From an uncultured Prevotellaceae bacterium (GTDB lineage Bacteria; Bacteroidota; Bacteroidia; Bacteroidales; Bacteroidaceae): DNA of 64,000 nucleotides. Positions 46,328 through 53,713 of the stretch are shown here, in pieces. Position numbers and translations under genes: made by a program. Location of the stretch: positions 1 to 64,000 of the forward strand of contig CACZGH010000018.1 in the NCBI GenBank assembly GCA_902780635.1. Reading direction: 5' to 3'. A model generated the notes under the pieces. It searched no databases. It saw only the letters and a list, made by a program, of their open reading frames with translations, and was not told the origin of the DNA. How positions within the stretch are numbered: the first letter of the stretch is position 1; each line of letters starts with the position of its first letter.

Positions 46328-47914
46328 ATGAAAAAAACATACAATCTTAAAAGGACCGGCCTTTGGCTGCTGCCGTTTATGCTATCGTTGGCGGCGACGG
46401 CAAAAAGTCCGGAGTTGGTGGATCTAGGCCTCAGTGTGAAGTGGGCTGATATGAACATCGATGCCACTGCCGTGTCAGACTACGGCGGTTATTACGCTTG
46501 GGGGGAGACCGCCACGAAAAATACCTACACCTGGGCCAATTACGCCTATTGCTCTGGCACGGAATCCACCTGCCAGTATCTCTGTGATGACATCAGCAGG
46601 AACATCAGCTACGACCGTGCCTACAACTACAACCCCACCATGTGGCTCCCCACTGTGGAGCAATGGGACGAACTGATTTCCAAGTGTTCATGGAAGTCGG
46701 CCACCGTCAACGGCGTGAAAGGCTATAATGTAACGGGGCCGAACGGCAACACCATTTTCCTGCCTTTCTCCGGCTGCAGCTATGATGGGAGTGCCCACGA
46801 TGTTGGAAGTAGTGCTTACTACTGGTCTGCCAACAACGTGCCGGATGATACTTCCAAGGGACAGGCCGCATACATCAAGAGCGGTTCGAAAGCCAAAGTC
46901 AGCATTATCAGACGTCGCACGGGAGCCGCCATCCGCGCCGTGGGTGTCTTGACGACCATTGAACTGGTGGACCTCGGACTCAGCGTGAAGTGGGCCAACA
47001 AGAATATCGATGCCGGCAAGGAGACGGACAATGGGGGCTATTATGCCTGGGGAGAAACCGACACCAAGGACACCTACACCTGGGCCAATTATGAATACTG
47101 CTCCGGCACGGAAGAGTCTTGTGTGGTCATTGGCTCGGACATCCGCAAGAGCAAGAAATATGACAGGGCTTACAACTATAGTACCAACCTGTGCCTTCCT
47201 ACCAACGAACAGTGGGAGGAACTGTTCTCAAAATGCACTTGGAAATCTGCCACCGTCGATGGAGTGAAAGGTTACAAGGTCACAGGACCTAACGGCAACT
47301 CCATCTTCCTGCCCTTCTCCGGCTGCAGCTACGAAGGGAGTGCCCACGACGTTGGAAGTAGTGCTTACTATTGGACATCCAACTACATTTTGGGTGAGAC
47401 CTCAAAGGCGCAGGTAGCCTATATCAAGAGTGGCTCAAACGCCACCACTTCCAAAATCAGGCGGCGCACAGGAGCCGCCATCCGTGCCGTCGAAGTCACT
47501 TTCGATGAAGACCACAACTGGTATCTCGTCACAGACAACAACGAGTTCTTCGAGATGAGTCGTGTGGGGATGCTCGTGGCCACCGATGAAGAGGCTTTCT
47601 TCTCCGTCCTTGACAAAAATGGGCAAATCCTTGCTGAAGAAGTGCTACAGGTCAGGTTCGTGACTGGCGACCCCACCTTCATCAAGGAAATTAAAATCGA
47701 AGGGCAGTCTAACAACATGCTAAAAAGACTTGTCAACAACAGGCTAACACTTGTAGGTGCCAAAGGCGCCATCGACATTTACTCCACGTCGGGCATCAAG
47801 GTGGCCACCACGATGGCCACGAGTGAAGAGACTACTATCGACGTGTCATCATTCTCGTCAGGTGTATATGTTGTGAAATGCGGAAAGCAATCGTTCAAAT
47901 TTAATAAGAAGTAG
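46328..47914 (+). CDS. Secreted protein with two FISUMP-like domains and a T9SS-type tail
   Basis: The 528-residue product has a signal peptide (to AATAKS) and two tandem units of 183 residues (about 29-211 and 212-393). Each has LVDLGLSVKWA, GGYYAWGET, NTYTWANY or DTYTWANY, WLP/CLP...EQWxEL, GPNGN-IFLPFSGCSY, GSSAYYW and RRRTGAAIRAV. This is the pattern of FISUMP/major-paralogous domains of Bacteroidetes and Fibrobacter. A beta-rich linker follows, then a C-terminal sorting-domain-like tail (GAIDIYSTSGIKVATT, SGVYVVKCGKQSFKF), pointing to cell-surface secretion. It is 2 bp ahead of the next gene and is the first gene of the apparent DGR operon. The function is unknown, possibly ligand binding. 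Confidence 0.8.
   Translation: MKKTYNLKRTGLWLLPFMLSLAATAKSPELVDLGLSVKWADMNIDATAVSDYGGYYAWGETATKNTYTWANYAYCSGTESTCQYLCDDISRNISYDRAYNYNPTMWLPTVEQWDELISKCSWKSATVNGVKGYNVTGPNGNTIFLPFSGCSYDGSAHDVGSSAYYWSANNVPDDTSKGQAAYIKSGSKAKVSIIRRRTGAAIRAVGVLTTIELVDLGLSVKWANKNIDAGKETDNGGYYAWGETDTKDTYTWANYEYCSGTEESCVVIGSDIRKSKKYDRAYNYSTNLCLPTNEQWEELFSKCTWKSATVDGVKGYKVTGPNGNSIFLPFSGCSYEGSAHDVGSSAYYWTSNYILGETSKAQVAYIKSGSNATTSKIRRRTGAAIRAVEVTFDEDHNWYLVTDNNEFFEMSRVGMLVATDEEAFFSVLDKNGQILAEEVLQVRFVTGDPTFIKEIKIEGQSNNMLKRLVNNRLTLVGAKGAIDIYSTSGIKVATTMATSEETTIDVSSFSSGVYVVKCGKQSFKFNKK
46412..47503 (+). repeat. 549-bp internal tandem repeat encoding the FISUMP-like units
   Basis: The stretch from 46412 is repeated from 46961 in the same frame. 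Nucleotide identity is very high in places, for example the block around 46773-46825 and its copy around 47317-47375, which share long identical runs. This suggests recent duplication or gene conversion between the two units. Confidence 0.75.
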
Positions 47915-47916
47915 AT

Positions 47917-49797
47917 ATGAAGACACTAAGATATCACATCTCACTGCTATTTCTGTGGACTGTTGGCTTGGCGCTGACGGCGCAGAACAACACGCCGACT
48001 TTTGTGGTGGATTACCTGAATGGGGATACTACCACGGTTTCGCAGTCGGGGATAGGCTTCGCCAGCAACGCTGACGGCACGCAATACTCAATCAGCAAAA
48101 ACGGACAGTATCAAGACAATCTCAACCTAAGCAACATCAAGTCAATCAGCAAATACTATGAGCCGCCGGTGACCCATGTCTATTCCGACGAGCCGTCTTC
48201 GGAGGCCATCGTCAAGGAAGTGAAGGATGGCACTGTGGCTCTCGATGCTGCCACGGTGAAGGAAATCCCACAAGTCGGTGAAATCATCGTCTCCGGTGTT
48301 ACCGATGCTGCTCCATACGGTTTCCTCAGACGTGTCGAAGGTGTGGAAAAGAAGAATGGTACCATCATCCTCAAAACCTCGCAAGCCTCGCTCAATGAGG
48401 TGCTTTACGACACACATATAGAACAACGCCTGCAGCTCAAGGAAGCTGATGGTAGCGCTGCTTTGACATATTCTTCACTTATGAATGGTCCTGAAAAGGT
48501 GAATAATCTGGAGCTATTTCATTTCAAGAAAAAGTTTGACATCTTTGAGACTCCCGGTGGAAAACTATCTATCTTGGGAAAGGAAATAGACGAATATTGC
48601 AAGGGATCAATCAATGTAGATATGACATTGGGTAGCACATTCATTTGGGATTCGGGTTGGTTGCCAGACCGATGCGGTATCATTCTAGATGGTTCATTGT
48701 CACTTAGTGTTGCAATTGAGGCTGGACTCAAGTTAGAAAAGGACGAGGACAAGCTTACTTGGAAGGTGGGTCCGGAAATACCTCTTGAGCCTATCGTGTT
48801 TCCGGCAGGTATGGTGCCTGTGGTCATCGTCCCTGTAATCCAATTCAAATGGGGTATCAGGTCGGCCGAAGGAAAGCTATATGCGAAATGGAAACCTATC
48901 GACATAGAGGCGGCGGCCTTCGAAGGGCACTTGATATGGAACAGGGAAGAGAATATCAATGGAGAGAATTGGGACTACGGTGCATCATGTAGCAGTGACT
49001 TCTCTGACTTGTCGGTTGAGGGGATGTTTCAGGATATGCTTAACGCTGAGGCAGGCTTGTCTGGAGAGGCGAAATTATCTGTATGGCCAGAAGTAAGTTT
49101 CCAGTTGTATGACTGTGATAATGTGTCAATGGCCATTGGCGTGGCGCCCTATGCCAAACTTTCAGGTGAGCTGGCAATTAAGTGGCAAAAAAGTAATAGT
49201 GAAGAGATTCTTGAAGATTTTGAGCTCAAGGATGACATTTCATTTTCAGGTGGCATTGACGTACCTTTGGAGGGTAAACTGAAATTCAATGTACTCGGTA
49301 AGGTAATAGGGGGGACAAAAAATGCTAGTTTGACTGTACTAAACAAAGATTTTATAACTTTTGGTTCGTTGATCCCCGTTTTCAACAACTTCCGTATAAC
49401 ACCTGAAGATAATGTGAAGGAGTGGGACAATGTGCATGTTTCATCCTACGAAGGGCTCTCCTTGCTATCAAAATATGAGGATGACTTTGGTTACTGCATA
49501 GCTGAGGTAAAAAAAGACAATAATGGGATGGAGCTTACAAAAGACTGGGAGTATCATAGCTTGAAGTCCAAGTATGCCGACAGCACCTATGGGAAAGATG
49601 GCCAAATGAAGATAGAATGGGACATTCCCACATCTGACTTGTTGCCTAACGCCACCTACGAAGTAAAGCCTTACACGAAACTTAATCTTAATTCAACACA
49701 ATATACTTTTTGGCGCAAGGGTGGAAGATTCAAGACAGGAGGCGCCCCCGGCGAAGGTGGTGGTGTAATCATTGACATACCAGGTGAGGATTTATAA
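47917..49797 (+). CDS. Secreted beta-rich protein of unknown function in the DGR operon
   Basis: The 626-residue product has a signal peptide (MKTLRYHISLLFLWTVGLALTAQ) and an N-terminal region like those of Bacteroidetes surface proteins (FVVDYLNGDTTTVSQSGIGF, SNIKSISKYYEPP). It continues with a long beta-rich body and ends GGAPGEGGGVIIDIPGEDL. I do not recognise a domain with confidence; no catalytic motif or membrane span is seen. Spacing of 2 bp upstream and 24 bp downstream places it in one operon with the FISUMP-like gene and the DGR target gene, so its product may work with the variable protein at the surface. The central part is A/T-richer than the flanking genes. Confidence 0.7.
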   Translation: MKTLRYHISLLFLWTVGLALTAQNNTPTFVVDYLNGDTTTVSQSGIGFASNADGTQYSISKNGQYQDNLNLSNIKSISKYYEPPVTHVYSDEPSSEAIVKEVKDGTVALDAATVKEIPQVGEIIVSGVTDAAPYGFLRRVEGVEKKNGTIILKTSQASLNEVLYDTHIEQRLQLKEADGSAALTYSSLMNGPEKVNNLELFHFKKKFDIFETPGGKLSILGKEIDEYCKGSINVDMTLGSTFIWDSGWLPDRCGIILDGSLSLSVAIEAGLKLEKDEDKLTWKVGPEIPLEPIVFPAGMVPVVIVPVIQFKWGIRSAEGKLYAKWKPIDIEAAAFEGHLIWNREENINGENWDYGASCSSDFSDLSVEGMFQDMLNAEAGLSGEAKLSVWPEVSFQLYDCDNVSMAIGVAPYAKLSGELAIKWQKSNSEEILEDFELKDDISFSGGIDVPLEGKLKFNVLGKVIGGTKNASLTVLNKDFITFGSLIPVFNNFRITPEDNVKEWDNVHVSSYEGLSLLSKYEDDFGYCIAEVKKDNNGMELTKDWEYHSLKSKYADSTYGKDGQMKIEWDIPTSDLLPNATYEVKPYTKLNLNSTQYTFWRKGGRFKTGGAPGEGGGVIIDIPGEDL

Positions 49798-49821
49798 TAG
49801 AAGAAAAAAGAAAGGAATACT

Positions 49822-51696
49822 ATGAAAGGAAATCATATATTATTGTGTGGCTTGCTACTCTTAATGATGGCTGCTTGCACGGATGAAAAGGATTGGATTG
49901 ATGGTGGCAGTCAGATTATAGTAAATGCCACCTTGCCTGGTGGCCAATCTTCTGTGGACGATGCTCCATCAGGTATGAGGCGTATAGCCCTCTCTCAGGA
50001 AGAAGGTTCACTTAATATCTCTGCCAAATGGAAGGATGGAGACAAAATACAACTTTTTGTGAAGCAGGGCAACAAGATGTATTCCCTTTCACCAAGCAAG
50101 GTTTACAATATCGGAAGTGAAGGTAAAACTTGCTCTTTTGGGTTCCAACTTCCCTCAGAGGTCAACGCGGAGAAACCTTATACTATCTATGGCCTGTGTG
50201 ATGTGGAGGGCATGATTGAAAATGGTGTTGTGAAAGCCAAGAGTCAGTTGCGTCGAGTTAGTTGGAATGAGTGGGATGATGCGTTTGCCCCAATGTGGTT
50301 CCAATCTACTGGTGGGGCATCGAGCATATATGCCAATTTTAAGCATCTTGGAACTTATGAAGTTCTTCATGTGAAAAACACGACCAATAAAGGGCAGATG
50401 TTCCAACACTGTGGATTTGAGGTCGGAGCACCATGGTACAAAAACTATGACAGCACTCCACTCGATGAGAATTATAATCCGACGCTGTATGCATGTGAGC
50501 CAGGTGAGGCAAAGAGCAACTCCGTCATGATTTCTGCCAATTCATCAATGAGTTTTTTGTCATGGTATATGCCGAGCGGGGAGCGTATTAGTAATGCAAA
50601 GTTGCTGGCATGGATTGATGGGAAAGATGTGAAATCGTCCAACTCCAAATCCTCTAATGCAACCATCCAGCGTGGTCACGCCTATCACATGTATGCAGAA
50701 TGGAATGGCTCCGAACTTCGTTTTGTCGATGGCAGTATAATGGGGCTCCAACTCTCCACCACCTCTCTCACCCTCACCCCTGGGAGTCAAGGCACTGTAA
50801 ATGTAACTTCTGGCAGTGGCAGCTATGATGCAGCTAGTAACGCCAAGGATGTGGCAACTGTCACCGTCGAAGGATCGAAGATAGTCATTAAAGCTGTGAG
50901 CCCTGGCTCAGCCACCATTACCATTAAGGACAACCAGACACAGGAGAGGGCAAAGATTGAGGTGACAGTGAGTGAAGCAGGTCAGGCCCAAACCGAGACC
51001 TTCACTGTCAACGGTGTGTCTTTCCAGATGGTGGGTGTCGAGGGCGGCACATTCTGGATGGGCTCCGCCGATGACGACGGTGATGCATTTAGCGATGAGC
51101 GTCCTCGTCATCAGGTGACACTGAGCAGTTTCTCCATCGGGGAGACAGAGGTGACGCAAGAACTCTGGGAAGCCGTCATGGGTGTGAACCCATCGTATTT
51201 CAAGGGTGAGAAAAGACCTGTTGAAAAAGTGAGCTGGAATGACTGCCAGACGTTTATCAGCAAACTGAATGCGATGACGGGTAAGAACTTCCGCCTACCC
51301 ACCGAGGCTGAGTGGGAATATGCCGCCCGTGGTGGCAAATACTCACATGGGTATAAATATGCAGGCAATGATGATATCGATGCTGTGGCATGGTATGAAA
51401 ACAATGCTGATTATGTGTCAGACAGGGGAACCCGCCCCGTGGCTCAGAAACAAGCCAATGAGTTAGGCCTCTACGACATGAGTGGTAACGTTTGGGAATG
51501 GTGCCAGGACTGGTATAGTAGTAGCTATTATAGCAATTCACCTTCTACAAATCCTTGCAATACCACAGAGGCCTCCCGCCGCGTGTTCCGTGGTGGCAGC
51601 TGGAGCGGCAGCTCCAGGGGCTGCCGTGTAGCGTACCGCCTCGCCTACACTCCCGACTATCGCTACTCAAGCCTCGGCTTACGCCTCGCCTTCTAG
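49822..51696 (+). CDS. DGR target: surface lipoprotein with C-terminal FGE-sulfatase/C-type-lectin variable domain
   Basis: The 624-residue product has lipobox MMAAC (Cys19) followed by TDEKDW, acidic residues that resemble the surface export signal. Residues about 25-305 form a beta-rich, fimbrillin-like region. About 307-390 is a BIG2-like Ig domain (LSTTSLTLTPGSQGTVNV, KAVSPGSATITIKD). About 397-624 is an FGE-sulfatase domain (GGTFWMGSADDDGD, IGETEVTQELWEAVMG, RLPTEAEWEYAARGG, YDMSGNVWEWCQDWY, RVFRGGSW), a C-type-lectin fold. The last 41 codons (584-624) are the variable repeat; 16 of these residues differ from those encoded by the template repeat. It likely presents a diversified ligand-binding face outside the cell. 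A Shine-Dalgarno-like AAAGGAA precedes the ATG. Confidence 0.93.
   Translation: MKGNHILLCGLLLLMMAACTDEKDWIDGGSQIIVNATLPGGQSSVDDAPSGMRRIALSQEEGSLNISAKWKDGDKIQLFVKQGNKMYSLSPSKVYNIGSEGKTCSFGFQLPSEVNAEKPYTIYGLCDVEGMIENGVVKAKSQLRRVSWNEWDDAFAPMWFQSTGGASSIYANFKHLGTYEVLHVKNTTNKGQMFQHCGFEVGAPWYKNYDSTPLDENYNPTLYACEPGEAKSNSVMISANSSMSFLSWYMPSGERISNAKLLAWIDGKDVKSSNSKSSNATIQRGHAYHMYAEWNGSELRFVDGSIMGLQLSTTSLTLTPGSQGTVNVTSGSGSYDAASNAKDVATVTVEGSKIVIKAVSPGSATITIKDNQTQERAKIEVTVSEAGQAQTETFTVNGVSFQMVGVEGGTFWMGSADDDGDAFSDERPRHQVTLSSFSIGETEVTQELWEAVMGVNPSYFKGEKRPVEKVSWNDCQTFISKLNAMTGKNFRLPTEAEWEYAARGGKYSHGYKYAGNDDIDAVAWYENNADYVSDRGTRPVAQKQANELGLYDMSGNVWEWCQDWYSSSYYSNSPSTNPCNTTEASRRVFRGGSWSGSSRGCRVAYRLAYTPDYRYSSLGLRLAF
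51570..51696 (+). repeat. DGR variable repeat (VR)
   Basis: These 127 bp align without gaps to the template repeat at 53265-53391. There are 26 mismatches, 24 at template adenines (of 38 adenines in TR) and two at other bases (T53328 vs G51633, C53364 vs A51669). A 21-bp block (51672-51692) at the 3' end is identical to TR (53367-53387), as expected for the homing-initiation region. VR ends exactly with the stop codon of the target gene. Confidence 0.95.
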
Positions 51697-51712
51697 TTTC
51701 CCCTTTTTGAAA
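51696..51712 (+). repeat. 17-nt inverted-repeat arm after VR
   Basis: GTTTCCCCTTTTTGAAA begins at the last base of the VR stop codon. Its exact reverse complement stands at 53414-53430, 22 nt after TR. Confidence 0.85.
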
Positions 51713-51743
51713 AGAAGTAAGAAAACAAAAAAGATAAAGATAC

Positions 51744-51811
51744 TTATTTTGGTGTCGCGCGAGAAGGGCGGCCAAATAAAAAGGCCGCCCGAAAGCGCGT
51801 CACCAAAATAA
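51744..51811 (+). other. Large hairpin/cruciform downstream of VR
   Basis: The outer stem pairs 51744-51760 with 51795-51811 (17 bp, one T-T mismatch). A small asymmetric internal loop follows (GAGAA against GAAA), then an 8-bp GC stem GGGCGGCC (51766-51773) with GGCCGCCC (51783-51790) and a 9-nt A-rich loop. DGRs often carry a hairpin or cruciform just after VR that promotes retrohoming. This one also ends 9 nt before the start of the HRDC gene and may limit its translation. Confidence 0.85.
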
Positions 51812-51820
51812 ATACAAACA

Positions 51821-52318
51821 ATGACTATGCAATTTAAATTCTTTGCTATTCCCGTCTGTTCGCCAGAGCAGGATGAGGAGGAACTCAACAAATTCCTGCG
51901 CTCACATAGAGTGCTTACAGTCGAGCGCCATTTCAATCCAGAGAAAGCTTATTGGGCGGTCGCTGTAGAGTATGCCGACCAAAATCCAACGGCCGAAGCC
52001 CCTCCTCTGCACCGACGTGAAAAGACAGACTTCACTATTGGTATGACCGAAGAGGAAAAGGAACGTTTTGAGAAATACAAAAACACCCGCCGTCGTTTAG
52101 CCACCGAAAGAGGCGTGCCCGCTTATCTTATCTTCACCAATGATGAATTGTCCATCCTTGCACATGTTCCTGTGCTCAATGCTGAAACTGTGAGGAATGT
52201 GAAAGGGATTGCTCCTTCGAGATTGAATGATTATGTGGCTTTTTTCTTTAATTCTACAGAAGATGAAAAGAGTGGGCTTCCTGATGCCGTTCATCTGCAG
52301 TCTGGAAAACCTGCATGA
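51821..52318 (+). CDS. DGR accessory protein with C-terminal HRDC domain
   Basis: The 165-residue product has an N-terminal part MTMQFKFFAIPVCSPEQDEE (about 1-75) and a C-terminal HRDC domain (about 85-150: RFEKYKNTRRRLATERGVPA, LIFTNDELSILAHVPV, VKGIAPSRLNDY). HRDC domains bind nucleic acids in RecQ helicases and RNase D. A stand-alone HRDC protein takes the place of the Avd accessory protein in some DGR lineages. It lies between the hairpin and the reverse transcriptase, whose start lies inside this gene, so the two are translationally coupled. Its specific role here is inferred. Confidence 0.87.
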   Translation: MTMQFKFFAIPVCSPEQDEEELNKFLRSHRVLTVERHFNPEKAYWAVAVEYADQNPTAEAPPLHRREKTDFTIGMTEEEKERFEKYKNTRRRLATERGVPAYLIFTNDELSILAHVPVLNAETVRNVKGIAPSRLNDYVAFFFNSTEDEKSGLPDAVHLQSGKPA

Positions 52319-53264
52319 GGCTTTTCTGAGAGCAAGTAAAGGGAAAAGCGGAAAGCTCGCCGTCATCGATTTTCGCACCCATTTAGAGGAAAACCTCCTT
52401 CGGATGGGGTATCAGTTGCAAAATGGGACTTTTCAATTTGGCCAATATAACTTTTTCACTATCTATGACCCGAAACGTCGTGTCATCTGTGCAGCATCCT
52501 TTCCCGAGAGAGTGGCTTTTCATGCCATCATGCGCATCTGTCATCCCGTATTCGATGACTTCCAAATCAGCGACAGCTACGCTTCACGAATAGGAAAAGG
52601 TACTTATAAGGCATTGGAGCGAGCGATGGACTATTGTCGCAGGTATAAGTGGTTTGCCAAAATAGATGTGCGCAAGTATTTCGATTCAATCCGCCATGAG
52701 ATACTTTTGCGCCAATTGTGCCGCCTGTATAAAGACCCTATACTTCTCACATACTTCCGTGACTTGATAGACGGTTATGAGGTGGAAAAAGGAAGGGGGC
52801 TGCCTATCGGTAATCTGACGTCACAGTATTTTGCTAATCATTATCTTGCAGTGGCCGACCATTATGCCCGAGAGCATTTACATCAGCATGCTGTGATGCG
52901 GTATATGGATGACATCTTACTCTTTGATAATGATTTGTCTCGCCTAAAAAAGATTCTTGGAAGTCTGGCAGATTTTATACGAAAGGTATTGATGTTGGAA
53001 CTCCATCCACCAATTGTCAACAAGACGAAATTTGGTGTACCATTTCTTGGGTATGTAGTATATGCTAATAGAATGCGGCTTAATGGCAGAAGTCGAAAAA
53101 GATTTATCCACAAAATGGCAAATTTATCCTATCAATTGGCATTGGAGAACATCGACGAGAAAGAATATGTAGAAAGAGCAACATGCTTGATGGCCTTTAT
53201 TGACAAGGCCGACTGCCAAAACTTGAAAAGGCAATTGGCACAAATGCAAGGAATGTATCCGTAG
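52263..53264 (+). CDS. DGR reverse transcriptase
   Basis: From ATG 52263 ([20 protein letters not shown]) the product is 333 residues; this start matches the N-terminus usual for DGR enzymes, while the frame opens at 52227. Visible RT motifs: [16 protein letters not shown] (first catalytic Asp), [18 protein letters not shown] with the DGR-type GxxxSQ in place of QGxxx[12 protein letters not shown] (YMDD catalytic pair) and [10 protein letters not shown]. No maturase, endonuclease or integrase domain is present, which argues against a group II intron or retron. It overlaps the HRDC gene by 56 bp, and its stop codon is immediately followed by TR. It copies TR RNA with adenine-specific errors. 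Confidence 0.96.
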   Translation: MKRVGFLMPFICSLENLHEAFLRASKGKSGKLAVIDFRTHLEENLLRMGYQLQNGTFQFGQYNFFTIYDPKRRVICAASFPERVAFHAIMRICHPVFDDFQISDSYASRIGKGTYKALERAMDYCRRYKWFAKIDVRKYFDSIRHEILLRQLCRLYKDPILLTYFRDLIDGYEVEKGRGLPIGNLTSQYFANHYLAVADHYAREHLHQHAVMRYMDDILLFDNDLSRLKKILGSLADFIRKVLMLELHPPIVNKTKFGVPFLGYVVYANRMRLNGRSRKRFIHKMANLSYQLALENIDEKEYVERATCLMAFIDKADCQNLKRQLAQMQGMYP

Positions 53265-53391
53265 GGCCTCCAACCGCGTGAACCGTGGTGGCAGCTGGAA
53301 CAACAACACCAGGAACTGCCGTGTAGCTAACCGCAACAACAACACACCCGACAATCGCAACAACAACCTCGGCTTACGCCTCGCCTTATAG
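53265..53391 (+). repeat. DGR template repeat (TR)
   Basis: These 127 bp begin at the base after the RT stop codon. Read in the frame of the target gene, TR has 13 AAC codons and one AAT among 42 codons. Adenine randomisation of AAY gives NNY, which never yields a stop. Conserved scaffold codons such as GGT GGC AGC TGG and the 3' block 53367-53387 are kept in VR. TR should be transcribed with the RT mRNA. Confidence 0.95.
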
Positions 53392-53413
53392 CTTCGCCTG
53401 GCATTAACAATGG

Positions 53414-53430
53414 TTTCAAAAAGGGGAAAC
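53414..53430 (+). repeat. 17-nt inverted-repeat arm after TR
   Basis: TTTCAAAAAGGGGAAAC is the exact reverse complement of 51696-51712 directly after VR. It lies 22 nt downstream of the TR end. Confidence 0.85.
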
Positions 53431-53477
53431 AGGATACATATCCCGTCCATCCAAAAGATGGCGAATCATACTCAGGG

Positions 53478-53517
53478 AAGAGCGTTTAGTAGGCATTAGC
53501 TCGAAAGACGCTCTTTT
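53478..53517 (+). terminator. Probable terminator of the DGR operon
   Basis: An 8-bp stem pairs AAGAGCGT (53478-53485) with ACGCTCTT (53508-53515) across a 22-nt loop, followed by TTCATTT. It would end the TR transcript about 90 nt past TR. From 53518 to 53713 nothing else is recognised before the convergent PKD gene. Confidence 0.5.
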
Positions 53518-53713
53518 CATTTATCAGGCATGCAATAATAGAGTCCTGACAGTGAATCATAGTTGCTATGTTAGCATCTGTTTACTTCAATCCCTTGGCT
53601 ATGTCCTTTAAAAGAGGGAGAGATTAGCTCTGGGAATTTGCTATTCTGTTCTCTCGTAAACCGTTGATTATTAGGGCGTACATATTTCAACTCCCCTAAA
53701 TAAGAGGATGGTT

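Noticed and set aside
46328..47914. FISUMP-like gene as a second DGR target
   Set aside because: No segment at the end of either unit aligns to TR; the repeat lacks adenine-linked differences.
49822..51696. Target gene as a working formylglycine-generating enzyme
   Set aside because: It is a surface lipoprotein with an Ig-like linker and a hypervariable C-terminus, and no sulfatase gene is nearby; the fold is more likely used for binding.
52263..53264. Reverse transcriptase as group II intron or retron enzyme
   Set aside because: No maturase or endonuclease domain, no intron structure or msr/msd; the GxxxSQ motif and the TR/VR pair fit a DGR.
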